Source: an uncultured Flavobacteriaceae bacterium
GTDB taxonomy: Bacteria > Bacteroidota > Bacteroidia > Flavobacteriales > Flavobacteriaceae
Length of the DNA stretch: 64,000 nucleotides
Assembly (NCBI GenBank): GCA_947494565.1
Contig: CANLVG010000005.1
Span: forward strand, 248,001 to 312,000
Reading direction: 5' to 3'
Below are positions 16,159 through 25,746 of the stretch, piece after piece. The notes under the pieces were generated by a model. That model was not told the DNA's origin and searched no databases. It saw only the letters and a program-made list of their open reading frames with translations. The position numbers were made by a program, and so were the translations under genes. The stretch's first letter is position 1. Every line of letters starts with the position of its first letter.

Positions 16159-19100
16159 TTATTCAGAGACCGAAATTTCTTCCATACCGTTTTTCTTCAA
16201 TGCAGCATTGAGTTTCGGCAATTCACTCTGCATGACCGATTTCAAATCGTTCAACTGTTGATCCAATTCAGCGGATAACTCTTTGAACACCTTGTGGGCC
16301 CCATCGGTCGGCTTGGCCTCGCCCGATTCGATACTCCTTCGCAAGGAAGCCAATCTGTTGTTCAATTTAATGGGAAAGTTCAGGGGATCTTGATTCGACT
16401 GGTTTTTCACCTGATACAATGCTTCCTCAATGACCGATAGTTTTTTCAAAAATGGAGCGACCACTCTTTTCATATCGGAGGAAGCTATCTTTTCCTTACC
16501 GGAATCGATCTGTGATTTGATTTCCCTAATTTGAATGACGGCCTCATTGGCAGTACTGGTCTTTTGCATCACTTTGTTCGCCAGACTGAACTGTTCGTCT
16601 AGGTCTTCTTTGGTAATGCCTTTGAGGTTCGGATCCATTTGGATGCCAAAGGAAAAGCTCTTGTCATAGTCCTTGGTCTTCATACGCACCGTGTACCGAC
16701 CTAGGGGTGCTTTAGGTCCACGTTGCGGACGGGCGCTCCAAATGATCATACCATCGAATTCCGTAGCTCCGGGATAGCGTAAATCCCAAGTAAAGGTATT
16801 GAGTCCTTTTGCGGTCGTCGGTTTAGACGAACCCCCTTTTTGCCACCAAGGCAGGTCGGGATCCACCTCATACTTTGGTTTGCTACCGGTGAAGGTATCG
16901 ATAAGAATGCCATTGGCATCCGAGATTTCGAAAGTAATCGAATCGATTTGTTCCTTGAGGTAATACTGGATGGAGGCATCCGAAATTCCGCGAATGGCAT
17001 CGGTTGGTTCAAAAAGTACGGCGGATTGGTTTTCCATTTCCGGGCGGTACTGACGTAGGGGCTGAATATCGTCCAGAATCCAGAAACCCCTTCCATGGGA
17101 ACCTAATACCACATCGTTGTCTTTGATCACCAAGTCACGAATAGGCGTGTCGGGCAATTCAAGCTGCAAACTTTGCCATTGCGCTCCATCGTTTATCGAG
17201 AAATACACCCCGTGTTCGGTTGCCAAGAATAAAAGCCCTTGGCGTACTGGGTCTTCACGGACCGCTCGGGCAAAATGCCCGTCTTCAATGCCCGATACGA
17301 TCTTTGTCCATGTTTTTCCGTAATCATGGGTCTTGAAGACATAGGGTTGTCGGTCATCTACTTGATATCGGTTGGCCGCAACGAAAAGGGTACCTGGCCG
17401 ATGTTTTGATTCGTCAATGATACTGACACGAGAGAACTTCGGAAGGTCCTTAGGAGTAATATCTTCCCAATTTTGTCCTCCATCACGGGTGATATGTATT
17501 TTACCATCATCGGAACCTGCCCATATGGTATTGATATCGTGAAATGAGGGCGCCAAGGCAAAAACGGTCGCGTAAATCTCGGGTCCGTTCATATCCATGG
17601 TAATAACCCCACCGGTCTTGCCCAAAGTTTCAGGGTCCGCATAGGTCAGATCAGGACTTATTTTTTCCCATGACTGTCCGTCGTTGGTCGTTTTCCACAC
17701 ATGTTGGGAACAGGTATACATCACTTTGGAATCTTGCGGGGCGAACATGATGGGAAAGGTCCATTGCCAACGTTCAGGAAGCGCACTGGCCGGTTCCCCG
17801 GAAAAGAACCGAGGATACACCTGAATATCCCTAGTCTGTCCATTGCTACGATCATACCGTGTCAATAGTGCGCCTTGACTACCGGCGTAAAAAATATCCT
17901 TTTGTTCAGGATGTTGGGTAATCCATCCGCTTTCACCTCCTCCAACGGCATAATACCATCCATGATTTGGACCTCGTGCTTGTCGGTGACCCCAGCCATC
18001 GCTTGGCATTGCAAGCGTACTATTGTCTTGTTGTGCCCCCGCGACATGATACGGAACATCGCTTGTGGTCATGACATGATAGAATTGGGTGGTCACGTAA
18101 TCTTGTTCCGTCCAACTCTTGCCCCCATTGATACTGACGTTACCACCACCATCGTTGGAGTTGACCATACGGTCTGGATTGTTCGGGTCGATCCACAGGT
18201 CATGGTTGTCCCCATGGGGCACTTTGATGGTGGTGTCGAAAGTCTTTCCGCCATCGGTCGATTTATAGAATCCCGTGTTTAGGCAATACACTGTTTCTTT
18301 GTCCCAAGGGTCAGCATAGATTCTGGAGTAGTAGAACGCGCGTTGGCGTAATTTCCGTTCATCATTTGTGCGTTCCCAAGTTTTTCCACCATCGTCCGAT
18401 CGAAATACACCGCCTTCATTGGCTTCCACTATGGCCCAAACCCTATTGGAATCGGCCGGGGAAACCGTAACCCCTATTTTTCCAATAGGTGGAGCTGGCA
18501 TTCCGGTATTGCTGGTCAAGTCTGTCCAAGTGTCTCCTCCATCGGTCGATTTCCAGAGTTTGGAATCGCCACCACCGCCCCACATTTTCCAGGCCTTGCG
18601 TTGTACTTCCCAAGTACTGGCATAGAGTACGTTCGGGTGATTGCGATCGATGATGAGGTCTACTGCCCCTGCTTTCGGACTCACATACAGTACCTTGTCC
18701 CAGGAGTTTCCTCCATCACGGCTACGGAACACACCACGTTCTTCGTTATCTCCATAGGGATGCCCCAAGGCTGCGACGTAGACGATATCGGGATTGGTTG
18801 GATGTATGCGAATACGTGCGACCGCCTGAGTTTCCTTTAACCCTAGATGGCGCCAGGTCTTACCGCCGTCCTTGGTCTTATACACCCCATCACCCTGCGT
18901 GATACTTCCGCGCAATTGTACTTCGCCCATACCGATATAGACAATATCCGGATTGGTCTCGGCTACGGCCACGGCACCTACGGAAGAACTGGTCACCTGC
19001 CCATCGGTAACGGGTTTCCATTCTGTGCCCCCATCTACCGTTTTCCATAGACCACCGCCTGTGGCGCCGAAATAATATTCATTGGGTCTGCCGGGACTAC

Positions 19101-19284
19101 CCGCGCAACCTAACGAACGGCCGCCCCGGTTGGGGCCGATATTTCGCCATTCTAACCCTTCGTAAAAGGAGTTGCCCAAAAGGTCAGGCGTGTTGGAATT
19201 CGATTGTTGTTTTTTTTGGGAAAAAGCTAGGGGAGCGCTACAAAAAAGAAGGAGCACCAATAGGGACGCGACGGAATACTTCAT
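16159..19284 (-). CDS. Exported Asp-box (BNR/sortilin-like) beta-propeller protein
   Basis: 1041 residues with a signal peptide (MKYSVASLLVLLLFCSAPLAFSQ) and at least seven Asp-box hairpins of the S/T-x-D-x-G-x-T-W type (TVDGGTEW, TKDGGKTW, SRDGGNSW, STDGGDTW, SDDGGKTW, STDGGKTF, TRDGGQNW, THDYGKTW). These indicate a large, probably double, beta propeller like VPS10/sortilin N-domains and xyloglucanase-type glycosidases. The last 280 residues hold a beta domain and then a helical coiled-coil stretch (ANEAVIQIREIKSQIDSGKE). No glycosidase catalytic pair can be assigned, so the name glycosyl hydrolase sometimes given to these is unsupported. No type IX sorting domain is visible at the end. Confidence 0.85.
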   Translation of the reverse strand: MKYSVASLLVLLLFCSAPLAFSQKKQQSNSNTPDLLGNSFYEGLEWRNIGPNRGGRSLGCAGSPGRPNEYYFGATGGGLWKTVDGGTEWKPVTDGQVTSSSVGAVAVAETNPDIVYIGMGEVQLRGSITQGDGVYKTKDGGKTWRHLGLKETQAVARIRIHPTNPDIVYVAALGHPYGDNEERGVFRSRDGGNSWDKVLYVSPKAGAVDLIIDRNHPNVLYASTWEVQRKAWKMWGGGGDSKLWKSTDGGDTWTDLTSNTGMPAPPIGKIGVTVSPADSNRVWAIVEANEGGVFRSDDGGKTWERTNDERKLRQRAFYYSRIYADPWDKETVYCLNTGFYKSTDGGKTFDTTIKVPHGDNHDLWIDPNNPDRMVNSNDGGGNVSINGGKSWTEQDYVTTQFYHVMTTSDVPYHVAGAQQDNSTLAMPSDGWGHRQARGPNHGWYYAVGGGESGWITQHPEQKDIFYAGSQGALLTRYDRSNGQTRDIQVYPRFFSGEPASALPERWQWTFPIMFAPQDSKVMYTCSQHVWKTTNDGQSWEKISPDLTYADPETLGKTGGVITMDMNGPEIYATVFALAPSFHDINTIWAGSDDGKIHITRDGGQNWEDITPKDLPKFSRVSIIDESKHRPGTLFVAANRYQVDDRQPYVFKTHDYGKTWTKIVSGIEDGHFARAVREDPVRQGLLFLATEHGVYFSINDGAQWQSLQLELPDTPIRDLVIKDNDVVLGSHGRGFWILDDIQPLRQYRPEMENQSAVLFEPTDAIRGISDASIQYYLKEQIDSITFEISDANGILIDTFTGSKPKYEVDPDLPWWQKGGSSKPTTAKGLNTFTWDLRYPGATEFDGMIIWSARPQRGPKAPLGRYTVRMKTKDYDKSFSFGIQMDPNLKGITKEDLDEQFSLANKVMQKTSTANEAVIQIREIKSQIDSGKEKIASSDMKRVVAPFLKKLSVIEEALYQVKNQSNQDPLNFPIKLNNRLASLRRSIESGEAKPTDGAHKVFKELSAELDQQLNDLKSVMQSELPKLNAALKKNGMEEISVSE

Positions 19285-19350
19285 ATCGTAATTTTTAGGT
19301 TGGGTGAAATCGAATTAGCTATATAAATGTAATGAAATGATCAGGTCTTT

Positions 19351-21717
19351 TTAAAGGCTTTTCATAAAACCTATATTATCGATGACCACAACTCCATTTT
19401 CGCTTTTATCGAAGACGAATTTAATGGTCTGAATGCTTTTAGGGTCGAAACTCGGATTGATTTTAACCATGTCGTCTACCGGAAAATAGAACAGTTGAAA
19501 CACCTGTTCCGACGAAGTGTCGCCGGTCAAGAATTCCATTTTCCATAGTACGGGTTCTATTTCACGTTGGAGGCCCGAGAATTTGCTTAGGGGAAAACGT
19601 ACCGTTTGACCCGTACTATCTTTCACTGAAATGGAAAAATCGAGTGGTTTTTTTGGCCCTTCGTCTTCCGTTTCATCTGCCTCTGCCTCCGTTTCGTTCG
19701 CTGCATTTTCCTCTTCATCCTCTGTTTCATCGGCCGCATTGTCGTCCATCCATTTTCCTTCTTTTTTAGGAGTAGTACTTTCTGTTGATTCGGCCATAGA
19801 GAAGACGAGGGTAGCGGTGGAGTCTATTCGCTGCAGCGTTGCGGGTATTTCAATGGAATAACTCGCCATTCGCGAGTCGGTAATACTATCGATGGTCTGA
19901 TTTTCGGTTAAATCGTAATCCCAACCGATAAACAGCGCACGACTTCCTTTTTTCTCCCATTTCAGTTGTATTTCCTGTTCGCGCCAAACCGTAAGATTTT
20001 CTGAGGAAAGCGTACTTTGCCCGTCGCTTGCAGTGGTCACATCAAAATCCTCATCAAAGGTGCAGAGTAGTTCGGTGTTGGAATCTTGAAATTGATTGAG
20101 GTAAATGGTTTCCGGAAGCCAATCCTTCGCGGTCCTAGCATCGGCGAACATAGGAAGATACTCGTGCTTTTCGCGCAAGGTCGCCTCGAGAAATCCACTG
20201 ATATAGACTTCCGCGATTTTTCTTTGGTCTTCCGCTGGGAGCAGTTGCTTTAAATTCAACAATCCTGTAAATGGATTGCCGACATCATTATTGCCCCAAC
20301 TGGTATTGAATTGCCCATGATTAGCACCGTAGATGTAGAGTCCCGATTTGAAATGGTATAGGGAATCTTGAAAGGAAACACGTTCGTATTGTTGTGCACC
20401 GGCAAAAGAATTCACGTCTGAATCTTGCGCGCCGTGCAATACAAAATAGTTCACGTTGGTAAAGGCGGTACCGCTATCTCCGGGTTTGTATTGCCCGTCT
20501 ACCGGTGCTATCGCTACGATCGATTTAAGGTCAAAGTTATAATCGAATGGTATGGAGGCATCATCTGGATAGAACGGCAAGCTATTGAACATGGCAGCAT
20601 GACCTACCGCTTCACCTCCGCGTGAATGCCCGATTAAGGCCAATTTAGAGGTATCTATCTTGTTCTGGAATAGATGGCCTTCTTTTTCGTTCCATTGATG
20701 CCACAGCTTTAGGTGCTCCAGTAACAACCAACCCCTTGCATCGTTTTCTTCATCTAAACCTCCAAAAATATCGGACCAAGAGGCGTTGATAAAGTTCTCA
20801 TCGACGGAAGCCAGGATCATCCCTCTTGAGGCCAGCAATTCGCCGAGATAGGCATAGCCGATATCGGAATAGTCTTGCATGCTATGATTGCCGTGTACAA
20901 TCAGCGCCAATGGGAAGGGACCCTCTCCCTCGGGATACCAGACCTGCGCATTCAAGGGCAGTGATTTTGCATCGAACCCCCAATAGGTTTCACGCCACCA
21001 ACCGCCAAAACCATCCCAATCATCAATGAACGCTAAACCGTTGACCGGTTCGGTTTTGATATCGGCCGCGGCACCGAACCCTGTCCGATGAAGATCGGTG
21101 CCACTGCCGTAGGTCATACTTTTTACGGCATACGGTCCTTTTTTTGCCGGCGACTCGGCAGTGATATGTTCCGGACTTGAACTGGATTCCAATGCGGCAT
21201 TCGCAATGGGGTCAACGTTAAAACCAGATGGGATATACGAAACCAAGCCTCCGATAAGGCCGCCTAATCCTAATAACAGCCCTAGTAGGGTGACCACCTT
21301 TTTAGGTACGGATAAGTTTTTAAGCCCGGTATGCTTTAGTACTAAAACCGACGCGCCGAGAAGAGAGGCCGTCAGCACCGCAAAAAGGGGCAGTAGGGTA
21401 TCGAAACTTAGTAAGAATAGGAGCGGAACGCTTATGAGCAATGCGAACAGGTAATTTTTAGGAATGTTGTCAAGGAGCCGCAAAAGGCGCAACGAAAGAT
21501 AGGAGACCAGTAGGGCGGCCAAGGTAAAACCGAGGAATAAAAGAAGGACCCAAGAGTCTTTGATATTTTTGGCAAACAGTATACTATAGAGTAACCAAAG
21601 CACGAGAGTGATACTCAAAAGGCCTAGCGCAGCCCCTTTTACTGCTGTTTTACCCGGGGTAATCGATTTGATCTTGGTTTGGCACCAGGCGCGTAGCTGC
21701 CGGTATTTTTTTTTCAT
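19351..21717 (-). CDS. Membrane-anchored alpha/beta hydrolase with acidic insert
   Basis: The first 170 residues contain about five membrane segments (for example GLLSITLVLWLLYSILF, VVTLLGLLLGLGGLIGGLV). A hydrolase domain with oxyanion/lid elements (LALIVHGNHSMQDYSDIG) follows, with the nucleophile elbow LIGHSRGGEAVGH (Ser near residue 364). Candidate Asp and His lie in LHGAQDSDVN and GANHGQFNTSW. This resembles chlorophyllase/PET-hydrolase-like esterases facing the periplasm. The C-terminal 250 residues look like a beta-sandwich domain. It is interrupted at about 657-685 by an acidic run made of three imperfect copies of NAADETEDE-like units, probably an expanded repeat. Substrate unknown; monocistronic. 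Confidence 0.75.
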   Translation of the reverse strand: MKKKYRQLRAWCQTKIKSITPGKTAVKGAALGLLSITLVLWLLYSILFAKNIKDSWVLLLFLGFTLAALLVSYLSLRLLRLLDNIPKNYLFALLISVPLLFLLSFDTLLPLFAVLTASLLGASVLVLKHTGLKNLSVPKKVVTLLGLLLGLGGLIGGLVSYIPSGFNVDPIANAALESSSSPEHITAESPAKKGPYAVKSMTYGSGTDLHRTGFGAAADIKTEPVNGLAFIDDWDGFGGWWRETYWGFDAKSLPLNAQVWYPEGEGPFPLALIVHGNHSMQDYSDIGYAYLGELLASRGMILASVDENFINASWSDIFGGLDEENDARGWLLLEHLKLWHQWNEKEGHLFQNKIDTSKLALIGHSRGGEAVGHAAMFNSLPFYPDDASIPFDYNFDLKSIVAIAPVDGQYKPGDSGTAFTNVNYFVLHGAQDSDVNSFAGAQQYERVSFQDSLYHFKSGLYIYGANHGQFNTSWGNNDVGNPFTGLLNLKQLLPAEDQRKIAEVYISGFLEATLREKHEYLPMFADARTAKDWLPETIYLNQFQDSNTELLCTFDEDFDVTTASDGQSTLSSENLTVWREQEIQLKWEKKGSRALFIGWDYDLTENQTIDSITDSRMASYSIEIPATLQRIDSTATLVFSMAESTESTTPKKEGKWMDDNAADETEDEEENAANETEAEADETEDEGPKKPLDFSISVKDSTGQTVRFPLSKFSGLQREIEPVLWKMEFLTGDTSSEQVFQLFYFPVDDMVKINPSFDPKSIQTIKFVFDKSENGVVVIDNIGFMKSL

Positions 21718-22077
21718 AAGTGTGGTTTTGAAAATCTAAATAGGAGGGGGAGACACGGTCTTTAGATTTCCACTAAATGTACTAAATTGAATTCTATTTC
21801 GGGGCCTGTGTTAGCTATGGTGATTTGGAACAAAGTCCGCAATCCAGATTGTAATACTTCCAGCGCCATTTTAGGGAGCTCTTCACTATTTTAGGACGCC
21901 AGATTCCCATTTCGTCTTATGATAGGGAGTTTTAGCGTCAAAAAGAATTTTGGATTTAACAGGATGCACCGGAAAACCCCGCTAGCGCCCGTCTGTGACG
22001 GGTGCTCATATGAATAAGGAATTTTTGCCTCATCCAAAAGCTGATCGTATCAATTTTAAATGCCGGGTCTTTGTCCG
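21718..22077. other. 360-bp intergenic region
   Basis: No open frame with a protein-like pattern. It holds the promoter region of the hydrolase gene and the strong hairpin at 21985-22005; I see nothing else. Confidence 0.5.
21985..22005. terminator. Strong 9-bp hairpin, possible terminator
   Basis: GCGCCCGTC and GACGGGTGC pair completely (one G-T) around a TGT loop. It lies 73 bp downstream of the dehydrogenase stop. On the minus strand the nearest T-run is only four T after CGCTAGCGGGG, so it may be a terminator or a processing hairpin. Confidence 0.35.
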
Positions 22078-24720
22078 CTATTTTCCCTGACTATACACCT
22101 CATGACCAGCATCTCCACCCGCTTGTAAAAACGCAAAAAGATCTTTGATCTCTTTGGGGTTCAGACGATTTAAGAGTCCTGATGGCATGGGGGAGAGGGG
22201 TGAGAGTTCCCTTTTGCTTACCTCCGTTTTTACCACATCGACGGTATAACTTTCGTTAAAGGGATTGGGCATTAACGTAACCGTTTCCTCGGTTTCGGAT
22301 TTGATGCGTCCCGAAATCTTTTTCCCGTCCTTCAGGTGAAAAAGCGTGTTGGCATATTGGTCTGAAATCTCGTCGTTCGGGCTATAGGTGGCAAACAACA
22401 TTTCGTAGTTGTTGAATTTCGTATGGGCTTGTGTAAGATCTGGACCTACGCCTGCACCTTCCCCTTTGATACGATGGCATAGAATGCACATACCGGCCTG
22501 AAAGGCGCGTTTTCCCTTGTCATAGTCAACCTGATAGTCCGCCAGTTCATCGCCCCAAACGAGCTGACCGATTTCACGACCGCCATACTCATTGCCCGGA
22601 CCAATGGGTTGGGGCAAGTCGGCAATAGCGGTTTCCGGGGAATAGACGCCTGAGAGTTCTTGAAAATACTCCTTCTCCGTATCCGGTACGTTTTTTATGG
22701 CCGCCAAGCGGATATTCTCCATACCAGGTTTAAAACTCAACCCACCTTTCGAATTCAGGACGTCGTAAAACCAAGCAAAGTACTTTTCTCGGGCGTCCGT
22801 CGTCCAACCCGTGTCGGCATGGCTCAAAAGTACCCCATAATAGATGGCTTCCGTAGGGGGCATCTTGTCGAGGATTTCCCGAATGAGTGGACCATATTGC
22901 TCGCTGCGCTCGGTGATTTCCTCTGAAAGAAACTCACTTTTACGAGCAGTACCTTCTTGGGTGTGCCTTTCCAAGAGGGCTACCAACTTTTCGGTAACGC
23001 CATCCGCTTCCAAGTACAACAAGAGCTGCCCTAGTTCCCGATTCATTTCATCCCTCATATGCGGAAAATAGGCATTCAGTTTTTTGGCGGTGGCTGTTTT
23101 GTCAATTTGGTTAGGAGCGCCCATCCGAATAAAAAGTAGTTCGTAACTGCGCAGCATGTTCAGCTGCTGTTCCTCCAATTGGGTTTCCAAGGTAATGGGT
23201 CGCAGTTTTTGAAGTATTTTTGATTGCATGGTGTTGTCCCCTTGCCGTGCCAATGCAATACTCGCTTCAATGATTTTTTTAGACTCTTTCTCCGCTAAAA
23301 ATTTAGGGAACCACTGCGCAACAGGTTGGTGTTCCAAGGCAATACGTGCCGCATAGCGCACAAAACGATCAGGGTGGTCTAAATTCTCCCATGCCAGTGC
23401 GATGGCTTCGGGAGATTGCGTCGTATGGAACGCTTCCAAACGCTGTCGTAATGCGCGAAGTTGTTCGGCCTCTTGATTTGAAACTGCTGGTCTTTCCTTA
23501 GAATCGGATCCCGTATACCGAAGGCGAAAGAGATGTGAATCGATGCGTCTACCGCCTGAGGCAAAATACAGATGGCCATCGGCACCGGCAATCATATCCG
23601 TCAAGGGTAGGGGGGTGCCTGACAAAAACTCTTTTCGTTCCGCGGTATAACTACTTCCTTGCGGTTTTAAGTCGGCAAAGTATAGGGTTCCAAAGCTCCA
23701 GTCCATTACGAATATGCCATTTTTGTAACTGCCCGGAAAGTCTAATTCGGCGCCGGAAAGTACAGCGGTCGGAGAACCTTGTTCCAAATTATGTACCGCT
23801 GGTAGCGCATCAGGATAATAAGCGGGCCATTTGCCCGATCCTGTTCTCCAGCCGTATTCACTTCCACTGGTCACATGGCAAATTCGGGTAGGGCGGTACC
23901 AGGGCATCCCGATGTCCCATTCCATATCCGCATCATAGGTGAACAATTCCCCATCTTCGTTAAAAGCGATGTCAAACGGGTTGCGATAGCCTGCGGATAT
24001 GAGTTCCCATTCGGTCCCTTCCGGATTGAATTTGCATACCCAACCTCCCGGGGCTTTGATATCATTGGCATGACCCCGTGCATCCAAATAAGGTTCGAAC
24101 AAGTTGTCTTCGCCCCAATTTGTTGGTAGACGGCTGTTTTCTTTGACTTTGTCGGGAACCAGCGTATGATTACCAGCAATAAAATAAATTTCCTTTCCGT
24201 CCGGAGCGGTTACAAAACTATGTGGGCCATGTTCTCCGGCCCCATCCAATTTCAGCAACATTTCCACCTTGTCCAACATGCCATCATGATTGTTATCGGT
24301 AACGCGATAGATGCCACTGCCTACTTCTTGATCATCGGGAACGTCGTCATTCCATCTTTTATTAACGGCCACATAGAGGCTGTTGTGCGACCAGTGGAGG
24401 CCATGGGCTTCCCCTATTTCCAAGTCTAGGGGCATGACATCTTCCGGTTGCAAGGTTTGGTCTATGGCAGGAGCTTTGAAATAGTAGATTTTACCGTATT
24501 GATCGCAGGCATAAATGATGTCTTTTGGTCCTTGCGCCATGGCGACCCAAGACCCTTGTTCATTCGCACTGGGTTGATACAGATCTTCCAAGACAAAGCC
24601 CTCTGGCAGATTGAATGTAATTTCTTCTGTATTTTCCGCTGATTCGGCGGAGGTCGCCTCCTCTTTACAGGAAAATAGAACGAGATTTAAAATACACAGG
24701 GCAATGAAGGTTTTTTGCAT
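22078..24720 (-). CDS. PVC-type sugar dehydrogenase-like lipoprotein with C-terminal cytochrome c
   Basis: Starting at MQKTFIALCILNLVLFSC gives a lipoprotein of 880 residues (Cys18). Residues 30-400 form a six-bladed propeller like soluble PQQ-dependent glucose dehydrogenases (LGLHW-type loops seen as EAHGLHWSHNSLYVAVNKRW; ISAGYRNPFDIAFNEDGELF; GADGHLYFASGGRR). A helical, HEAT-like middle follows. The C-terminal domain carries the heme site CILCH near residue 745 (AFQAGMCILCHRIKGEGAGV) and VGPDLTQAH with a distal region. It matches the membrane-bound dehydrogenase family (DUF7133 type) common in Planctomycetes and marine Bacteroidota. It probably oxidises a sugar or alcohol in the periplasm and passes electrons to the heme (inference). 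Confidence 0.83.
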   Translation of the reverse strand: MQKTFIALCILNLVLFSCKEEATSAESAENTEEITFNLPEGFVLEDLYQPSANEQGSWVAMAQGPKDIIYACDQYGKIYYFKAPAIDQTLQPEDVMPLDLEIGEAHGLHWSHNSLYVAVNKRWNDDVPDDQEVGSGIYRVTDNNHDGMLDKVEMLLKLDGAGEHGPHSFVTAPDGKEIYFIAGNHTLVPDKVKENSRLPTNWGEDNLFEPYLDARGHANDIKAPGGWVCKFNPEGTEWELISAGYRNPFDIAFNEDGELFTYDADMEWDIGMPWYRPTRICHVTSGSEYGWRTGSGKWPAYYPDALPAVHNLEQGSPTAVLSGAELDFPGSYKNGIFVMDWSFGTLYFADLKPQGSSYTAERKEFLSGTPLPLTDMIAGADGHLYFASGGRRIDSHLFRLRYTGSDSKERPAVSNQEAEQLRALRQRLEAFHTTQSPEAIALAWENLDHPDRFVRYAARIALEHQPVAQWFPKFLAEKESKKIIEASIALARQGDNTMQSKILQKLRPITLETQLEEQQLNMLRSYELLFIRMGAPNQIDKTATAKKLNAYFPHMRDEMNRELGQLLLYLEADGVTEKLVALLERHTQEGTARKSEFLSEEITERSEQYGPLIREILDKMPPTEAIYYGVLLSHADTGWTTDAREKYFAWFYDVLNSKGGLSFKPGMENIRLAAIKNVPDTEKEYFQELSGVYSPETAIADLPQPIGPGNEYGGREIGQLVWGDELADYQVDYDKGKRAFQAGMCILCHRIKGEGAGVGPDLTQAHTKFNNYEMLFATYSPNDEISDQYANTLFHLKDGKKISGRIKSETEETVTLMPNPFNESYTVDVVKTEVSKRELSPLSPMPSGLLNRLNPKEIKDLFAFLQAGGDAGHEVYSQGK

Positions 24721-24817
24721 AATATGGAACAATAGGTGGTTTCCCATAAAAATACTAAAAACCACTGTACTACGGTAACGTTAACTATAGTTATAAAAAG
24801 AGATCGATACCTAGGCG

Positions 24818-25270
24818 TTAGCCAAGCCTTCTGAGGCCCTCGTATACCGTGATAGCTACGGCGTTTGCTAAATTTAAACTACGGATGTACGGACTGAACA
24901 TGGGTATTTTGTAGCTTTTGCCCGGATTATTTTCAGTGATTTCAGTGGAAAGACCCACCGATTCCTTCCCAAACACCAAAAAAAGGTCCTCTTCATACGC
25001 GATAGACCAATAGTCCTGAGAGGCATGACTTGAGAAGAAGGCCATGTTTTTGTCGGTATGTATACGGAAAAAGGCTTCGGCATCCTCATAGATCGTTAGT
25101 GGCAGATGTTGCCAGTAGTCCAATCCCGCTCGTTTCAGACGTTTATCGCTCAATTCAAAGCCAAATGGCTTGACCAAATGTAAATGTGAGCCCGTGGCCA
25201 AGGCTAACCTGCCAATGTTTCCGGTATTATTGGGTATTTCAGGTTCAATAAGTACGATGTTAAAGCTCAT
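24818..25270 (-). CDS. trmL: tRNA (cytidine/uridine-34 2'-O)-methyltransferase
   Basis: 150 residues, a minimal SPOUT enzyme. Motifs: [20 protein letters not shown] (motif 1 Asn/Arg), [11 protein letters not shown] (motif 2) and [20 protein letters not shown] (motif 3), which together form the knotted SAM site. It methylates the ribose of the wobble base in leucine tRNAs. The upstream VF530 gene overlaps its start by 4 bp, so the two are co-translated. Confidence 0.93.
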   Translation of the reverse strand: MSFNIVLIEPEIPNNTGNIGRLALATGSHLHLVKPFGFELSDKRLKRAGLDYWQHLPLTIYEDAEAFFRIHTDKNMAFFSSHASQDYWSIAYEEDLFLVFGKESVGLSTEITENNPGKSYKIPMFSPYIRSLNLANAVAITVYEGLRRLG

Positions 25271-25497
25271 TTGTTTTTGATGGATTGCAGGTAAAGGTAT
25301 TCGACCTTTTCTCGAGCCCAGGGTGTTTTACGAAGAAATTTCAAACTTGATTTTATCGAAGGGTCCTTTTTGAAACAATTGATGTTGATCTGCCCCGCTA
25401 AATCTTCCCATGTGTAGTTCTGGGTAAGGTAGGTCAAAATATCCGCCAGTTTTACACCGTGCAATGGGTTGTTGGGTTGTTCTTTTGAATTATCCAT
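25267..25497 (-). CDS. VF530-family (DUF2132) small DNA-binding-like protein
   Basis: 76 residues. [24 protein letters not shown]-type (here [14 protein letters not shown]) and [20 protein letters not shown] are the hallmark blocks of the VF530 family, a small helical fold known by structure and of uncertain role. It overlaps trmL by 4 bp (ATGA arrangement). Confidence 0.9.
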   Translation of the reverse strand: MDNSKEQPNNPLHGVKLADILTYLTQNYTWEDLAGQININCFKKDPSIKSSLKFLRKTPWAREKVEYLYLQSIKNK

Positions 25498-25590
25498 TGT
25501 TTAAACTGTATTCAATTTGTGATTGAAGCTCATGAATCGTCATAGGGCATTACTGTCAATTTTCTTGACAGAACTCGAAAAGCATTAAAT

Positions 25591-25620
25591 GAAAAAACTC
25601 CGGTAATCAGCCGGAGTTTA
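25591..25620 (-). terminator. Terminator downstream of the primary sigma gene
   Basis: A 9-bp perfect stem (AAACTCCGG 25595-25603 with CCGGAGTTT 25611-25619). On the minus strand it is followed by a run of T and lies 127 bp after the sigma factor stop. Confidence 0.75.
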
Positions 25621-25746
25621 TTCATCAATCAAAAAACGAACAGTCATGATAAACTGTTGTTGCCATTAAAATTACAATATATATGCCAAATTTCCAATTT
25701 AAGGGGATTTTAACAGCATTTTACTGTATTCATATGCTCCTATGGC

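Noticed and set aside
17875-18282. Long open frames on the opposite strand of the Asp-box gene (also seen over pnp, tamL and pruA)
   Set aside because: They are shadows: composition and motif content follow the real gene, there are no start or family signals, and the main-strand gene has clear domains.
16159-19284. Glycosyl hydrolase call for the Asp-box protein
   Set aside because: Asp-boxes show the propeller but not catalysis; no acid/base pair could be assigned.
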